DNA of 64,000 nt from contig JAUIMM010001409.1 in assembly GCA_031769625.1 (NCBI GenBank), positions 1,179,501 through 1,243,500 of the forward strand, in the 5' to 3' direction. The translations under genes were made by a program, and so were the position numbers. This document shows positions 10,941 through 22,452 of the stretch, one piece after another; position 1 is the stretch's first letter; the number at the start of each line of letters is the position of its first letter. The notes under the pieces are model-generated. The model was given only the letters and a program-made list of their open reading frames with translations. It did not search any database and had not been told where the DNA came from. This DNA comes from Taudactylus pleione. Its lineage: Eukaryota; Chordata; Amphibia; Anura; Myobatrachidae.

Positions 10941-12683
10941 GGAGGTACCAGTATATGCGGGGACCTGGTGCATTGTGGAGCTGAGGTACTGTGCCAGCAT
11001 GTGCGGGGACACGGTGCATTGTGGAGCTGAGGTACTGTACCAGTATGTGCGGGGGCCCGGTGCATTGCCGAGCTGAGGTACTGTACCAGCATTTGCGGGG
11101 ACCCGGTGCATTGCGGAGCTGAGATACTGTACTAGTATATGCGGGGGCTAGGTGCATTGCGGAGCTGAGATACTGTACCAGTATGTGCGGGGGCCCGGTG
11201 CATTGCGGAGCTGAGGTACTGTACCAGTTTATGCGGGGGCCCGGTGCATTGCGGAGCTGAGGTACTGTACCAGTATATGCGGGGGCCCGGTGCATTGCGG
11301 AGCTGAGGTACTGTACCAGTATATGCGGGGACACGGTGCATTGCAGAGCTGAGGCACTGTACCAGTATATGCGGGGGCCCGGTGCATTTCAAAGCTGAGG
11401 CACTGTTCCAGTATATGCGGGGGCCCGATGCATTGCGGAGCTGAGGTACTGTACCAGTATATGCGGGGGCCCGGTGCATTTCAAAGCTGAGGCACTGTTC
11501 CAGTATATGTGTGGACCTGGTGCATTGTGGAGCTGAGGTATTGTACCAGTATATGTGTGGACCCGGTGCATTGCGGAGCTCAGGTACTGCACCAATATAT
11601 GTGCGGAGACCTGGTGCATTGTGGAGCTGAGGTACTGTACCAGTATGTGCGGGGACCTTGTGCATTGTGGAGCTGAGGTACTGTACCAGTATGTGCGGGG
11701 ACCTGGTGCACTGCCGAGCTGAGGTACTGTACCAGTATATGCGGGGGCCCGGTGCGTTGCTGAGCTGAGGTACTGTACCAGTATATGCGGGGGCCCGGTG
11801 CATTGCGGAGCTGAGGTACTCTACCAGTATATGCGGGGGCCCGGTGCGTTGCGGAGCTGAGGTACTGTACCAGTATATGCGGGGGCCCGGTGCGTTGCGG
11901 AGCTGTGGTACTGTTCCAGTATATGCTGGGGCCCGGTGCATTGCGGAGCTGAGGTACTGTACCAGTATATGCGGGGGCCCGGTGCGTTGCGGAGCTGAGG
12001 TACTGTACCAGTATATGCGGGGGCCCGGTGCGTTGCGGAGCTGAGGTACTGTACCAGTATATGCGGGGGCCCGGTGCATTGCGGAGCTGAGGTACTGTAC
12101 CAGCATGTGTGGACCCGGTGCATTGTGGAGCTGAGGTATTGTACCAGTATATGTGTGGACCCGGTGCATTGTGGAGCTGAGGTACTGTACCAGTATGTGC
12201 GGGGACCTGGTGCATTGTGGAGCTGAGGTACTGTACCAGTATGTGCGGGGACCTGGTGCATTGTGGAGCTGAGGTACTGTACCAGTATATGCGGGGGCCC
12301 GGTGCGTTGCGGAGCTGAGGTACTGTACCAGTATATGCGGGGGCCCGGTGCATTGCGGAGCTGAGGTACTGTACCAGTATATGCGGGGGCCCGGTGCGTT
12401 GCGGAGCTGAGGTACTGTACCAGTATATGCGGGGGCCCGGTGCGTTGCGGAGCTGTGGTACTGTTCCAGTATATGCAGGGGCCCGGTGCATTTCGGAGCT
12501 GAGGTACTGTACCAGTATATGCGGGGGCCCGGTGCGTTGCGGAGCTGAGGTACTGTACCAGTATATGCGGGAGCCCGGTGCGTTGCAGAGCTGAGGTTCT
12601 GTACCAGTATATGCGGGGGCCCGGTGCGTTGCGGAGCTGAGGTACTGTACCAGTGTATGCGGGGCCCGGTGCGTTGCGGAGGT
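10941..12683. repeat. Satellite B, 46-bp unit
   Basis: About 38 units of GAGCTGAGGTACTGTACCAG, TATATGCGGG, GGCCCGGTGC and ATTGCG, with a shorter GTGTGGACCTGG subtype. The array abuts satellite A directly. Both outer edges read GCGGAGGTACCA, lacking the CTGA and TGTA inserts of the internal units. A 526-codon open frame on the minus strand is a repeat artefact. Confidence 0.95.
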
Positions 12684-12703
12684 ACCACACTGTAAAACAC
12701 AGT

Positions 12704-13252
12704 GGCCCTCATTCAGAGCCGTACGCTCTGAGCAGAGCGCACGCTCTGAATGAGGGCCGGGCTCCATTTTCATGGAGCGTCCTCCTGGACGCTCGTATAG
12801 CTGTGGGTCACCACCCACAGGCTATACGAGCGTGCTTTGTGATGGCCGCGATGGTCGAGACCATCGCGACCATCGAATTTGCGAGCCGGAGCCTGCGGTT
12901 GAGGTTTTCAACCGCAAGCTCCGGAGTGATTTTGGCTCTATCAGAGCCAAAATCACTCCCACTGACATCACTAGTGATGTCAGTGGGCCGGCTTCTGACG
13001 GGAGGCGTTCCCGTGGGAACGCCCCTGTCTGGGAGGCACGCCCCCGGCACGCCCACCAAAGGGGGCGTGCTGTCAATCAACATTGACAGCACGCCCCCTT
13101 TGATCGGACACAACGAGCTAAGGACTTTCCTTCGCTCGTCGCGTCTGGCGCATGCGCACGACGGAGCTCCCTCCGTCGTGCGCATGCTCAGTGCATAACA
13201 TCGACCCACTTGCGAGCGGACAGCCGCTCGCGAGTGGGTCTGAATCAGGCCC
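12704..13252 (+). mobile_element. Hairpin-chain MITE, copy B1
   Basis: A 549-bp element with ends GGCCCTCATTCAG and CTGAATCAGGCCC and a probable imperfect 3-bp duplication (AGT/CGT). Almost its whole length is a row of about 11 separate inverted repeats: 12704-12758, 12761-12778, 12789-12833, 12841-12874, 12886-12924, 12923-12959, 12958-12987 (a perfect 30-bp palindrome), 13004-13023, 13057-13102 (21-bp arms), 13150-13186 and 13203-13240. There is no protein. The 3-bp duplication and short terminal repeats would fit a PIF/Harbinger-type MITE, which is inference. Confidence 0.85.
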
Positions 13253-13922
13253 CGTGTCAATATGAGAATAAAATATATGAGATACATCTCCAGTCCCTTA
13301 TACTGTAACTCTGTGTATTAGTGACACATGGACTCTGCACTAATGCTGAACACTTGCAGTGTTACACAATCGGGGGATGTGTGATGAGGGTTACTGACAG
13401 GAAATATCCCCCTGTGTGATTTATTACACAGCATTTACCGTTCATTAATATTCATGCAGTCTGTGCTATAATAGGGCTGTTCTGTAGCGCGACTTCCCAG
13501 GGAGCGGACGCTCAGACTGTGGGCCCCAGCAGCTCGGACGGTCGGCCAGAGATGTGCCAGCTCCTCTCTCTGAGGATCACCCGTCTGCTGGAGTTACAGC
13601 CTGAGATACACAGGTCGCTGATTCAGCTCTATACCAGAGGGGTCATAAATATAATCCCCAACCACCTGAGCTGACAGTAATCGCGGCGCGGGCACCTGGC
13701 TCCTGCCATCACCAGATATAAACGAGCTGGCCGGTGGCTTTGATGTGATCTTAGAGAGACCCGTCCACAGCCACAGTGGGGTCTACAGGGGAATAGGTCT
13801 CTGAAAGTGCTGGAAGAGGACTGGGGGCGCCTGAATACGCTGTCCCGGAACGCTATCCCGAGATGCAGGGAACCGGGCTTAAGTAACTAAACTTATTATC
13901 ATTTATTTATATGGTGTCACAA
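13253..13922. other. Anonymous intergenic sequence
   Basis: Mixed-composition, apparently unique DNA with no long open frame. It has an AT-rich part with CATTAATATTCATG near 13440 and a GC-richer part near 13500-13850. I recognise nothing specific. Confidence 0.4.
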
Positions 13923-13925
13923 AGT

Positions 13926-14514
13926 GGGCCTGATTCAGAGCCGGACGCTATTTGCAGACGGTCGTTCCAAAAAAGGGGCAGGCTATTTAAATTGAGCGCT
14001 CACTCATTGCGGTTTGTTGACGCCTCTATGTCTGAGCGAGCGAACGAAAAATGCGCTCGCTATTTTGTAAAGACGCCCCTTTGCCGTTCGCATCACACGT
14101 CATCTCCGGTATTTATTAGATTAATCGGGAACATCGAAAGGAATCTGAACTGCTCGGTAGGTTTTTCTTACCGCTATCACTGCGAGTAGTTCAAGCTAAA
14201 AGACAACCAAGTGTCGTGGTTGATTACGCTCCTTTACTAATTATGCACACCCATTAAACGCCCGTTTTGACCGTTTGGCACGCCTGCGTTCGGATCTCCA
14301 CTCCCCCGTTTTCAAGCACCTTCCCCTGTTACCACCCACATACGCCTCATTCTGTCAATCAAATTAGCAGGCACTCGTTGTTTTACGAGCGCAAGATTTC
14401 CGACCGCAATGACTGTTTTGCGCATGCGCATTACGACCCATACGCATGCGCAGTTGAGCGAACATCGCTCATAGCGAACGAGCGGCCGCTTACGAGCGGC
14501 TCTGAATCAGGCCC
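13926..14514 (+). mobile_element. CTGATTCAG MITE, copy C1, TSD AGT
   Basis: A 589-bp element with terminal inverted repeats GGGCCTGATTCAGAGC and GCTCTGAATCAGGCCC, flanked by AGT at 13923-13925 and 14515-14517. A second copy lies at 33595-34193 (TSD TTA). The ends match those of the hairpin-chain elements, so the families share a mobilising transposase or an ancestor. There is no credible coding sequence. It contains GCATGCGCA inverted repeats near the right end. Confidence 0.88.
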
Positions 14515-14576
14515 AGTGTCCGCAGCAACGTACAAGAGCATTACAGACTTACAGAGCGTCAGCTAAACCGCAGGGG

Positions 14577-14745
14577 TGTATTTACTAAAGTGAGAGTGTT
14601 TACAATTGGAGATGTTGCCCATAGCAACCAATCAGGTTCTAGCTATTATCTTCTAGAAGGTGCTAGTTAAATGATAAGTAGAATCTGACTGGTTGCTATG
14701 AGCAACATCTCCACTTCTAAAAACTCTCACTTTTAGTAAATTTAC
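14577..14745. mobile_element. Palindromic MITE with CATAGCAACCAATCAG arms
   Basis: Nearly the whole element is an inverted repeat. The left arm begins GTATTTACTAAAGTGAGAGT and continues GGAGATGTTGCCCATAGCAA; the right arm is its complement, ending CTCACTTTTAGTAAATTTAC. The CATAGCAACCAATCAG core is a motif I associate with very abundant anuran MITEs. Confidence 0.75.
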
Positions 14746-14986
14746 GATTTGGACACGATATTAGCGCCCATAATCGCGTTGCAGTGTACGATATTACCGC
14801 CATAGTGTATTATATTGCACATGCAGGGACAGCGGTCTCCTCGCTCCTCTTTCGGGACTCCTGTACATGTGTGATCTACAGACCACACATGTGCCGCAGT
14901 CATTTCTGGAAGAAGGGTAAATTCTGCGCAGTGTAGCCTAAAGGCACCAGCAGCCATCTTCAGATGGTGTAAGCTGCGGGGACCAA
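14746..14986. other. Anonymous sequence between MITEs
   Basis: Short stretch with CACATGTG-type palindromic words near 14865-14895 (ACATGTGTGATC and ACCACACATGTG). No gene or known repeat recognised. Confidence 0.35.
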
Positions 14987-15505
14987 GGGCCTGATTCAGA
15001 GCCGGACGCTCTGACCAGAGCGCTCGCTCTGAATCAGGGCCCTCCTCCCTGAAAATGGAGCGGCCTCTTGGACGCTCGCATAGCTGTGGGTGACCACCCA
15101 CAACATATGCGAGCGTCCATGATGATGGTCGCGATGGTCTTGACCATCGCGACCATCGGGCTTGCGACGCAGACCCTGCGGTAGGGTCTCGCTGCCACAA
15201 GCCCAGGAGTGATTTTGGCTCTATCAGAGCCAAAATCACTCCCACTGACATCAGTAGTGATGTCAGTGGGGCCGGCTTCAGACAGTAGGCGTTCCCAAGG
15301 GAAGGCCTCCGCCTGGCAGCCACGCCCCCGGCACGCCCACCAAAGGGGGCGAGCTGTCAATCAACATCGACAGCATGCCCCCTTTGGTGCGAGACCCGGA
15401 GCGATGGAGAGCCCGTCGCTCGCCGGGTCTCGTGCATGCGCAGTGGGGGAACATCGACCCGCTTGCGAGCGTACTGCCACTCACGAGCGGGTCTGAATGA
15501 CCCCC
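14987..15505 (+). mobile_element. Hairpin-chain MITE, copy B2, TSD CAA
   Basis: A 519-bp relative of B1, flanked by CAA at 14984-14986 and 15506-15508. The same order of hairpins is present: the terminal CTGATTCAGAGC hairpin, the GCTCGCATAGCTGTGGG stem, the GATGGTCGCGATGGT stem, the GAGTGATTTTGGCTCT stem, the ACTGACATCA palindrome, the GCTGTCAATC stem and the terminal GACCCGCTTGCGAGCG stem. Several stems carry substitutions relative to B1 and still pair. Confidence 0.85.
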
Positions 15506-15787
15506 CAAGCTCCGGGATGCTTTGTATTGGAGGTATCTGCTGCCATCCCTACATAGTGCATCTGGGGGATACTTAAGGGTTGTGGATATCCCCCAAAATT
15601 GGGTGTTTTCACAGGGAATATTCCGCAAACATCTAATGATAAATGGGCCCCTTTGTCTTTAACGCTGTTACTCATTTGATTTTTTGGGATTGGAAATAAG
15701 CTTAAAAAAAAGCCCTTAAACATAGCGGACAGCAATATTTTATAAATCTCAGTTACCTACAGACGAGTCCTTATAACCTAGCGTTAG
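15506..15787. other. Anonymous intergenic sequence
   Basis: AT-richer stretch with GATATCCCCC and poly-A runs; nothing recognised. Confidence 0.35.
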
Positions 15788-15987
15788 ACAGAGCCAAAAT
15801 CACTCCTGGCCTTGCGGCTGGGACACCCGACCGCAGGGTTTCCCTCGCAAGTCCGATGGTCGCGATGGTCAAGACCATCGCGACCATCTTTTTGCACGCT
15901 CGTATATGCTGTGGGTGGTGAGCCACAGCTATACGAGCGTCCAGGAGGACGCTCCATTTTAATGGAGGAGGGCCCTGATTCAGAGCC
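15788..15987 (-). mobile_element. Hairpin-chain MITE fragment B3, inverted
   Basis: Reverse-oriented 200-bp fragment matching the first third of B1 and B2: the AGAGCCAAAATCACTCC half-stem, the GATGGTCGCGATGGTC stem, the GCTCGTATATGCTGTGGG stem, GCTCCATTTTAATGGAG and a terminal CTGATTCAGAGCC. It is truncated inside the AATCACTCC hairpin and at the outer end, so it is a dead fragment. Confidence 0.8.
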
Positions 15988-16009
15988 ATTATTTTTTATA
16001 ACAGTTAGC

Positions 16010-16165
16010 ATGCTCAATTAGCCAGTTAACCTACCAGTATGTTTTTTGAAATATGGAGAAAACATACAAACTCCACACAGATGGTCCAAGACCAGGAATT
16101 GAACTCATGATCTCAGTGCTGGAAGGCAGTAACCTGAACTAGTACGCCATCAGTGCTGACCATTG
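16010..16165 (-). mobile_element. V-SINE-like tRNA-derived SINE fragment
   Basis: Read on the minus strand there is a tRNA-like head with a B-box-like GAGTTCAATTCC, then the vertebrate V-SINE core words TCTGTGTGGAGTTTGTATG and TTTTCTCC, then CATACTGGTAGGTTAACTGG. Just downstream, on the plus strand, TGTAAACTCCATTGGGGCAG (about 16169) is another SINE-tail-like motif in the opposite orientation, so the copy is rearranged or two fragments abut. Family assignment is from memory of the core motif. Confidence 0.7.
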
Positions 16166-16189
16166 ACTGTAAACTCCATTGGGGCAGGG

Positions 16190-17408
16190 ACTGTTGTGAA
16201 TGACTGAAAGTCGTAAAGGCTTTTCTTCATTCCCGGCGGGTCAAACGAGAGTGCGGGTGGAAACAGTGGCAACTCGCCGGCAGCCATGTTGGTGACGCTG
16301 AGAAGGGCCCGCGCAGAGTTTCAGAAGGAGCTCCAGGATTGCTAAAGAGCGGCGCTGCTAAAACCGTATTGCCGTGAAAAGCACTTAGCGCACGGTCTAC
16401 ATAAATAGAATCCATAATCCGCAGATACTGCTCAATCCCAGACATGTACAATTGATGTTAATGGATGAATGTAGTAAAAGACCAATGAAGGTCGGCAATC
16501 ATAATGTTGACAGTTATACAAAGATAATTGGCTGCGCGCTCAAAAACAATCACCGGTGCAAATAGTCTGCGCCTTGTAACCAGCGGAAAAGATTCGCCTG
16601 GGAATGGAGGCGGAAAAAAGTGCAGAATTGGGGGTTGGGGGTGCAAAGTTGCGGGAACACCCCTGCAGCCTTGGAACAGTCCCCCAAAGGTAAACTGCGT
16701 AAAAAAAAAGTTTAAAAAATACTTTGGAACACCCCCAAAAAGTACTTTCGTTTTGGGGGCAAAAAAAAACTAAGTAGGGGGGACAAAATTGAAAACCTAG
16801 CGAAATCGACTCCAGGGGGTCCCCCAAGTATGCCCCAGGTGTTTTTTTGTTTGCAGGTGCTTGCGGAAGATGCGTTTTTTATGTTTTTAAAAAAATGCAC
16901 TTTAGCGATTTTTAACCATGCTACCCCCCATTTTCATGTACCCCAAATTAGTTGGGACTACTTATTTTAGCAAAAAACCCGCTAAATGCTAATCTTTACC
17001 ACTTGTACAAAGACGCTAAATAGCAGCTAATGAGGGCATTTGTGCACCCCAAATACCTTCAGCAGGGCTATTCGGGGGTATCCATAGTGATCGCCCATGT
17101 CAGTGCATCTTTTGGGGGGTGTCAGGGTGATTTGCCCAAATCTGACAGCACTTTTCACCAATTTCAGTTTTGCCGGGATGCGTTCTCGCGTCCTTTGCAA
17201 TTGAATAGGGCGAATCGCAGTGACGAGCGCAATACTTTTCCGGACCCTAAACTAGCAATAACGGCGAAAACTCCGGCATGCGAATAGTCCAGGACTTTTT
17301 GCTGGCAATTGAATACGGTCCTTAGAGTGAAAAACAGTCCAATATGTTGCAAAGAGTCCTCTCACCTAAAGGAACTTAAGTTGTACCGCGGTAATTATAG
17401 CTGCAGTT
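16190..17408. other. Anonymous sequence
   Basis: No convincing gene. It has several poly-C/A stretches and a GCTAAATAGCAGC segment near 17020. The part at about 17175-17340 (CAATTGAATAGGGCGAATCG, later AATTGAATACGGTCC) looks like an old repeat but I cannot name it. Confidence 0.35.
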
Positions 17409-20400
17409 TCCAATTTGATATGTGAGATGTGAGATGTGATTTGTGATATGTGATATGTGTGATGTGATATGTGTGATGTGATATGTGATATGTGAGATGT
17501 GATATGTGATATGTGAGATGTGATTTGTGAGATGTGAGATGTGATATGTGAGATGTGAGATGTGATATGTGAGATGTGAGATGTGATTTGTGATTTGTGA
17601 GATGTGAGATGTGATATGTGATATGTGAGATGTGATTTGTGAGATGTGAGATGTGATATCTGATATGTGAGATGTGATTTGTGAGATGTGATTTGTGATA
17701 TGTGATATGTGATATGTGATATGTGATATGTGATATGTGATATGTGATATGTGATTTGTGAGATGTGAGATGTGAGATGTGAGATGTGATTTGTGATTTG
17801 TGAGATGTGATTTGTGATTTGTGAGATGTGAGATGTGATATGTGAGATGTGATTTGTGAGATGTGAGATGTGATATGTGATATGTGAGATGTGATTTGTG
17901 ATATGTGATATGTGATATGTGTGATGTGAGATGTGATTTGTGAGATGTGAGATGTGATATGTGAGATGTGATTTGTGATATGTGATATGTGAGATGTGAG
18001 ATGTGATTTGTGATATGTGATATGTGTGATGTGATATGTGTGATGTGATATGTGTGATGTGATATGTGATATGTGAGATGTGATATGTGATATGTGAGAT
18101 GTGATTTGTGAGATGTGAGATGTGATATGTGAGATGTGAGATGTGATATGTGAGATGTGAGATGTGATTTGTGATTTGTGAGATGTGAGATGTGAGATGT
18201 GATATGTGAGATGTGATTTGTGAGATGTGAGATGTGATATCTGATATGTGAGATGTGATTTGTGAGATGTGATTTGTGATATGTGATATGTGATATGTGA
18301 TTTGTGAGATGTGAGATGTGAGATGTGAGATGTGATTTGTGATTTGTGAGATGTGATTTGTGATTTGTGAGATGTGAGATGTGATATGTGAGATGTGAGA
18401 TGTGATTTGTGATATGTGATATGTGATATGTGTGATGTGAGATGTGATTTGTGAGATGTGAGATGTGAGATGTGATATGTGATATGTGAGATGTGATTTG
18501 TGATATGTGATATGTGATATGTGTGATGTGAGATGTGATATGTGATATGTGATATGTGATATGTGAGATGTGATATGTGAGATGTGATATGTGAGATGTG
18601 AGATGTGATATGTGAGATGTGAGATGTGATATGTGATATGTGATTTGTGATATGTGAGATGTGATTTGTGAGATGTGATATGTGATATGTGATATGTGAG
18701 ATGTGAGATGTGATTTGTGATATGTGATATGTGTGATGTGATATGTGATATGTGATATGTGATATGTGATATGTGTGATGTGATATGTGATATGTGTGAT
18801 GTGATATGTGATATGTGAGATGTGATATGTGAGATGTGATTTGTGATATGTGTGATGTGAGATGTGAGATGTGATATGTGAGATGTGATTTGTGATTTGT
18901 GAGATGTGAGATGTGATATGTGAGATGTGAGATGTGATATGTGATATGTGAGATGTGATATGTGAGATGTGAGATGTGATATGCGATATGTGAGATGTGA
19001 GATGTGATTTGTGAGATGTGAGATGTGAGATGTGATATGTGATATGTGAGATGTGATTTGTGATATGTGATATGTGAGATGTGATTTGTGAGATGTGAGA
19101 TGTGAATTGTTAGATGTGATATGTGATATGTGAGATGTGAGATGTGATTTGTGAGATGTGATTTGTGATTTGTGAGATGTGATATGTGAGATGTGATTTG
19201 TGAGATGTGAGATGTGAGATGTGATATGTGATATGTGATATGTGAGATGTGATTTGTGATTTGTGATATGTGATATGTGATATGTGTGATGTGAGATGTG
19301 ATATGTGATATGTGAGATGTGAGATGTGATATGTGAGACGTGAGACGTGATTTGTGAGATGTGAGATGTGATATGTGATATGTGAGATGTGATTTGTGAT
19401 ATGTGATATGTGATATGTGATATGTGATTTGTGAGATGTGATATGTGAGATGTGATATGTGATATGTGAGATGTGAGATGTGATTTGTGAGATGTGATTT
19501 GTGAGATGTGAGATGTGATATGTGAGATGTGAGATGTGAGATGTGATATGTGATATGTGAGATGTGATTTGTGAGATGTGATATGTGTGATGTGAGATGT
19601 GAGATGTGAGATGTGAGATGTGATATGTGAGATGTGAGATGTGATATGTGTGATGTGAGATGTGAGATGTGAGATGTGAGATGTGATATGTGATATGTGA
19701 GATGTGATATGTGTGATGTGAGATGTGATATGTGATATGTGTGATGTGATATGTGATGATATGTGATATGTGAGATGTGATATGTGATATGTGAGATGTG
19801 ATTTGTGATATGTGTGATGTGAGATGTGAGATGTGATATGTGAGATGTGATTTGTGATTTGTGAGATGTGAGATGTGAGATGTGAGATGTGAGATGTGAT
19901 TTGTGATTTGTGATATGTGATATGTGTGATGTGATATGTGTGATGTGATATGTGATATGTGAGATGTGAGATGTGATTTGTGAGATGTGATATGTGTGAT
20001 GTGAGATGTGAGATGTGAGATGTGAGATGTGAGATGTGATATGTGAGATGTGAGATGTGAGATGTGATATGTGTGATGTGAGATGTGAGATGTGATATGT
20101 GATATGTGAGATGTGATATGTGTGATGTGAGATGTGATATGTGATATGTGTGATGTGATATGTGATGATATGTGATATGTGAGATGTGATATGTGATATG
20201 TGAGATGTGATTTGTGATATGTGTGATGTGAGATGTGAGATGTGAGATGTGATATGTGAGATGTGATATGTGATATGTGAGATGTGAGATGTGAGATGTG
20301 ATTTGTGATTTGTGAGATGTGATATGTGAGGTGTGATATGTGATATGTGAGATGTGAGATGTGAGATGTGATATGTGAGATGTGAGATGTGATATGTGAT

Positions 20401-20481
20401 ATGTGAGATGTGATATGTGATATGTGAGATGTGAGATGTGAGATGTGATATGTGAGATGTGAGATGTGATATGTGATATGT
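17409..20481. repeat. Satellite C, 7-bp unit (TGTGATA, TGTGAGA, TGTGATT)
   Basis: About 3.07 kb of heptamers GATGTGA, TATGTGA and TTTGTGA, with occasional GTGTGA length variants. The plus strand has almost no C. Rare variants reveal duplication: GATATCTGATAT occurs at about 17660 and again 581 bp (83 x 7) downstream, and GTGATGATATGTG occurs at about 19753 and 20162. The minus strand is open for 1029 codons (HISHLTS/HISHITY repeats), because the heptamer translates as a 7-residue repeat with no stop codon. Confidence 0.95.
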
Positions 20482-21346
20482 CAATTTGGTAATATTGTGG
20501 GAAACGCCTAGAATTTAGGCTACTTACGACTGCTGGATTTGTGTTATTATGCAGAGAACCCCCGGGGGTGGATAAGGTAAAAATTGGTTCAGTGATGTCG
20601 CATGGAGGAACGATGTACGTTATAGGTGACCGGCAATAGACGGAATAAATAGCGCTCTGTGTAGGAGCCGTGGGAGACAGGTGAAGGCAGTCTGCGCTGT
20701 AGGTGGTATTATCTTGCTGACTGGAAATATCCTACATCAGTGTCCTCAGGCTCATCAGGCAGCAGCTGTGACCGGCAGCCATATGCGATGCACAGAGCGT
20801 GTGCGCACCTGGATCTCCGCAGCTTGTGGAGCGGTAGCATGTAGCGATAAGGTGGCTGTGGTGATCACCGAGGTCTCATTAGCTCAAGAGAAATGGTGTG
20901 GCATCGCCTACCCCGGCTGCGTGGTGTGGTCAGCACGCTCCTGATGAAAGTGTCGACAGACACAGAAACGCGTTGAGCTAAATGACGTTATACTACATTC
21001 TATGGAGGACAAGAGCAATTTACTGACGGCACCAAGTTACTTTCTTGGCTTTCTACACGGCGCAGCCTAATACGGAGTTATACCACAAAACAGCACCACA
21101 CAGCCGAGGTAGATGTCAATATGTCTTTTGTCCCCTGTATTTTGGCAACCAAGGCTGGTTCTTCTGAATAGCCTGGTGCTGGTTGTGCTTAATACAGGGA
21201 ACCCCTACGTCTTTTGTCCCCTGTATTTAGCACAACCAGTACTGAGGTCTCCAAAGCCTGTTGCTGGGTGTTCTTTTTGGGAGGGGGCCAAGCCGTTTTT
21301 CTTCTAATTTTATACTGGTTTTCATTTTTTTAACACTAAAGCAAAG
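20482..21346. other. Anonymous sequence with a small inverted/direct repeat block
   Basis: At 21181-21199 and 21219-21237 there is an inverted repeat (GGTTGTGCTTAATACAGGG, one mismatch). TCTTTTGTCCCCTGTATTT occurs as a direct repeat near 21123 and 21210. The words CCTGATGAAAG and GAAACGCGTTGAG near 20940 resemble a motif common in amphibian interspersed repeats. No gene recognised. Confidence 0.4.
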
Positions 21347-22441
21347 ATGGATCTCCCTGATCCCATCCTTACTTCTGTGTTTATTTACACACAGATGCAT
21401 GTATCACGGATCTCCCTGATCCGTCCGTGCATCTGTATTTATTTACACACAGGTGCATGTATCACGGATCTCCCTGATCCCATCCTTACTTCTGTATTTA
21501 TTTACACACAGATGCATGTATCACGGATCTCCCTGATCCCATCCTTACTTCTGTGTTATTTACACACAGATGCATGTATCACGGATCTCCCTGATCCCAT
21601 CCTTACTTCTGTATTCATTTACACACAGATGCATGTATCACGGATCTCCCTGATCCCATCCTTACTTCTGTATTTATTTACACACAGATGCATGTATCAC
21701 GGATCTCCCTGATCCCATCCTTACTTCTGTATTTATTTACACACAGATGCATGTATCACGGATCTCCCTGATCCCATCCTTACTTCTGTGTTTATTTACA
21801 CACAGATGCATGTATCACGGATCTCCCTGACCTGTCCGTGCATCTGTATTTATTTACACACAGATGCATGTATCACGGATCTCCCTGATCCCATCCTTAC
21901 TTCTGTGTTTATTTACACACAGATGCATGTATCACGGATCTCCCTGATCCCATCCTTACTTCTGTGTTTATTTACACACAGATGCATGTATCACGGATCT
22001 CCCTGATCCCATCCTTACTTCTGTGTTTATTTACACACAGATGCATGTATCACGGATCTCCCTGACCTGTCCGTGCATCTGTATTTATTTACACACAGAT
22101 GCATGTATCACGGATCTCCCTGATCCCATCCTTACTTCTGTGTTTATTTACACACAGATGCATGTATCACGGATCTCCCTGATCCGTCCGTGCATCTGTA
22201 TTTATTTACACACAGATGCATGTATCACGGATCTCCCTGACCTGTCCGTGCATCTGTATTTATTTACACACAGATGCATGTATCACGGATCTCCCTGACC
22301 TGTCCGTGCATCTGTATTTATTTACACACAGATGCATGTATCACGGATCTCCCTGATCCCATCCTTACTTCTGTGTTTATTTACACACAGATGCATGTAT
22401 CACGGATCTCCCTGATCCCATCCTTACTTCTGTGTTTATTT
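21347..22441. repeat. Satellite D, left part, 58-59-bp unit
   Basis: About 18 units of TTTATTTACACACAGATGCA, TGTATCACGGATCTCCCTGA and either TCCCATCCTTACTTCTGTG or a CCTGTCCGTGCATCTGTA subtype. The array is cut at GTTTATTT (22434-22441) by hAT copy 2 and resumes at 29807 with the same eight bases. Confidence 0.95.
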
Positions 22442-22452
22442 TAGGGGTGTGC
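22434..22452. repeat. Target-site duplication and one terminal repeat of hAT copy 2
   Basis: GTTTATTT at 22434-22441, then TAGGGGTGTGC at 22442-22452. This is the transposase 3' end of the element. Confidence 0.93.

Noticed and set aside
11132..12818. Open frames of 289-526 codons on the minus strand in satellite B
   Set aside because: Overlapping frames of the same 46-bp repeat (PQLRNAPGPRIYWYS type). Several frames are open at once, so they are not genes.
12653..13287. Open frames of 84-181 codons over hairpin-chain element B1 (similar ones over B2)
   Set aside because: Frames on both strands mirror each other because the DNA is palindromic and GC-rich. They match no known protein feature.
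17395..20484. 1029-codon open reading frame on the minus strand
   Set aside because: It is the translation of a heptamer satellite with no non-repetitive domain. The absence of stops follows from the base composition.
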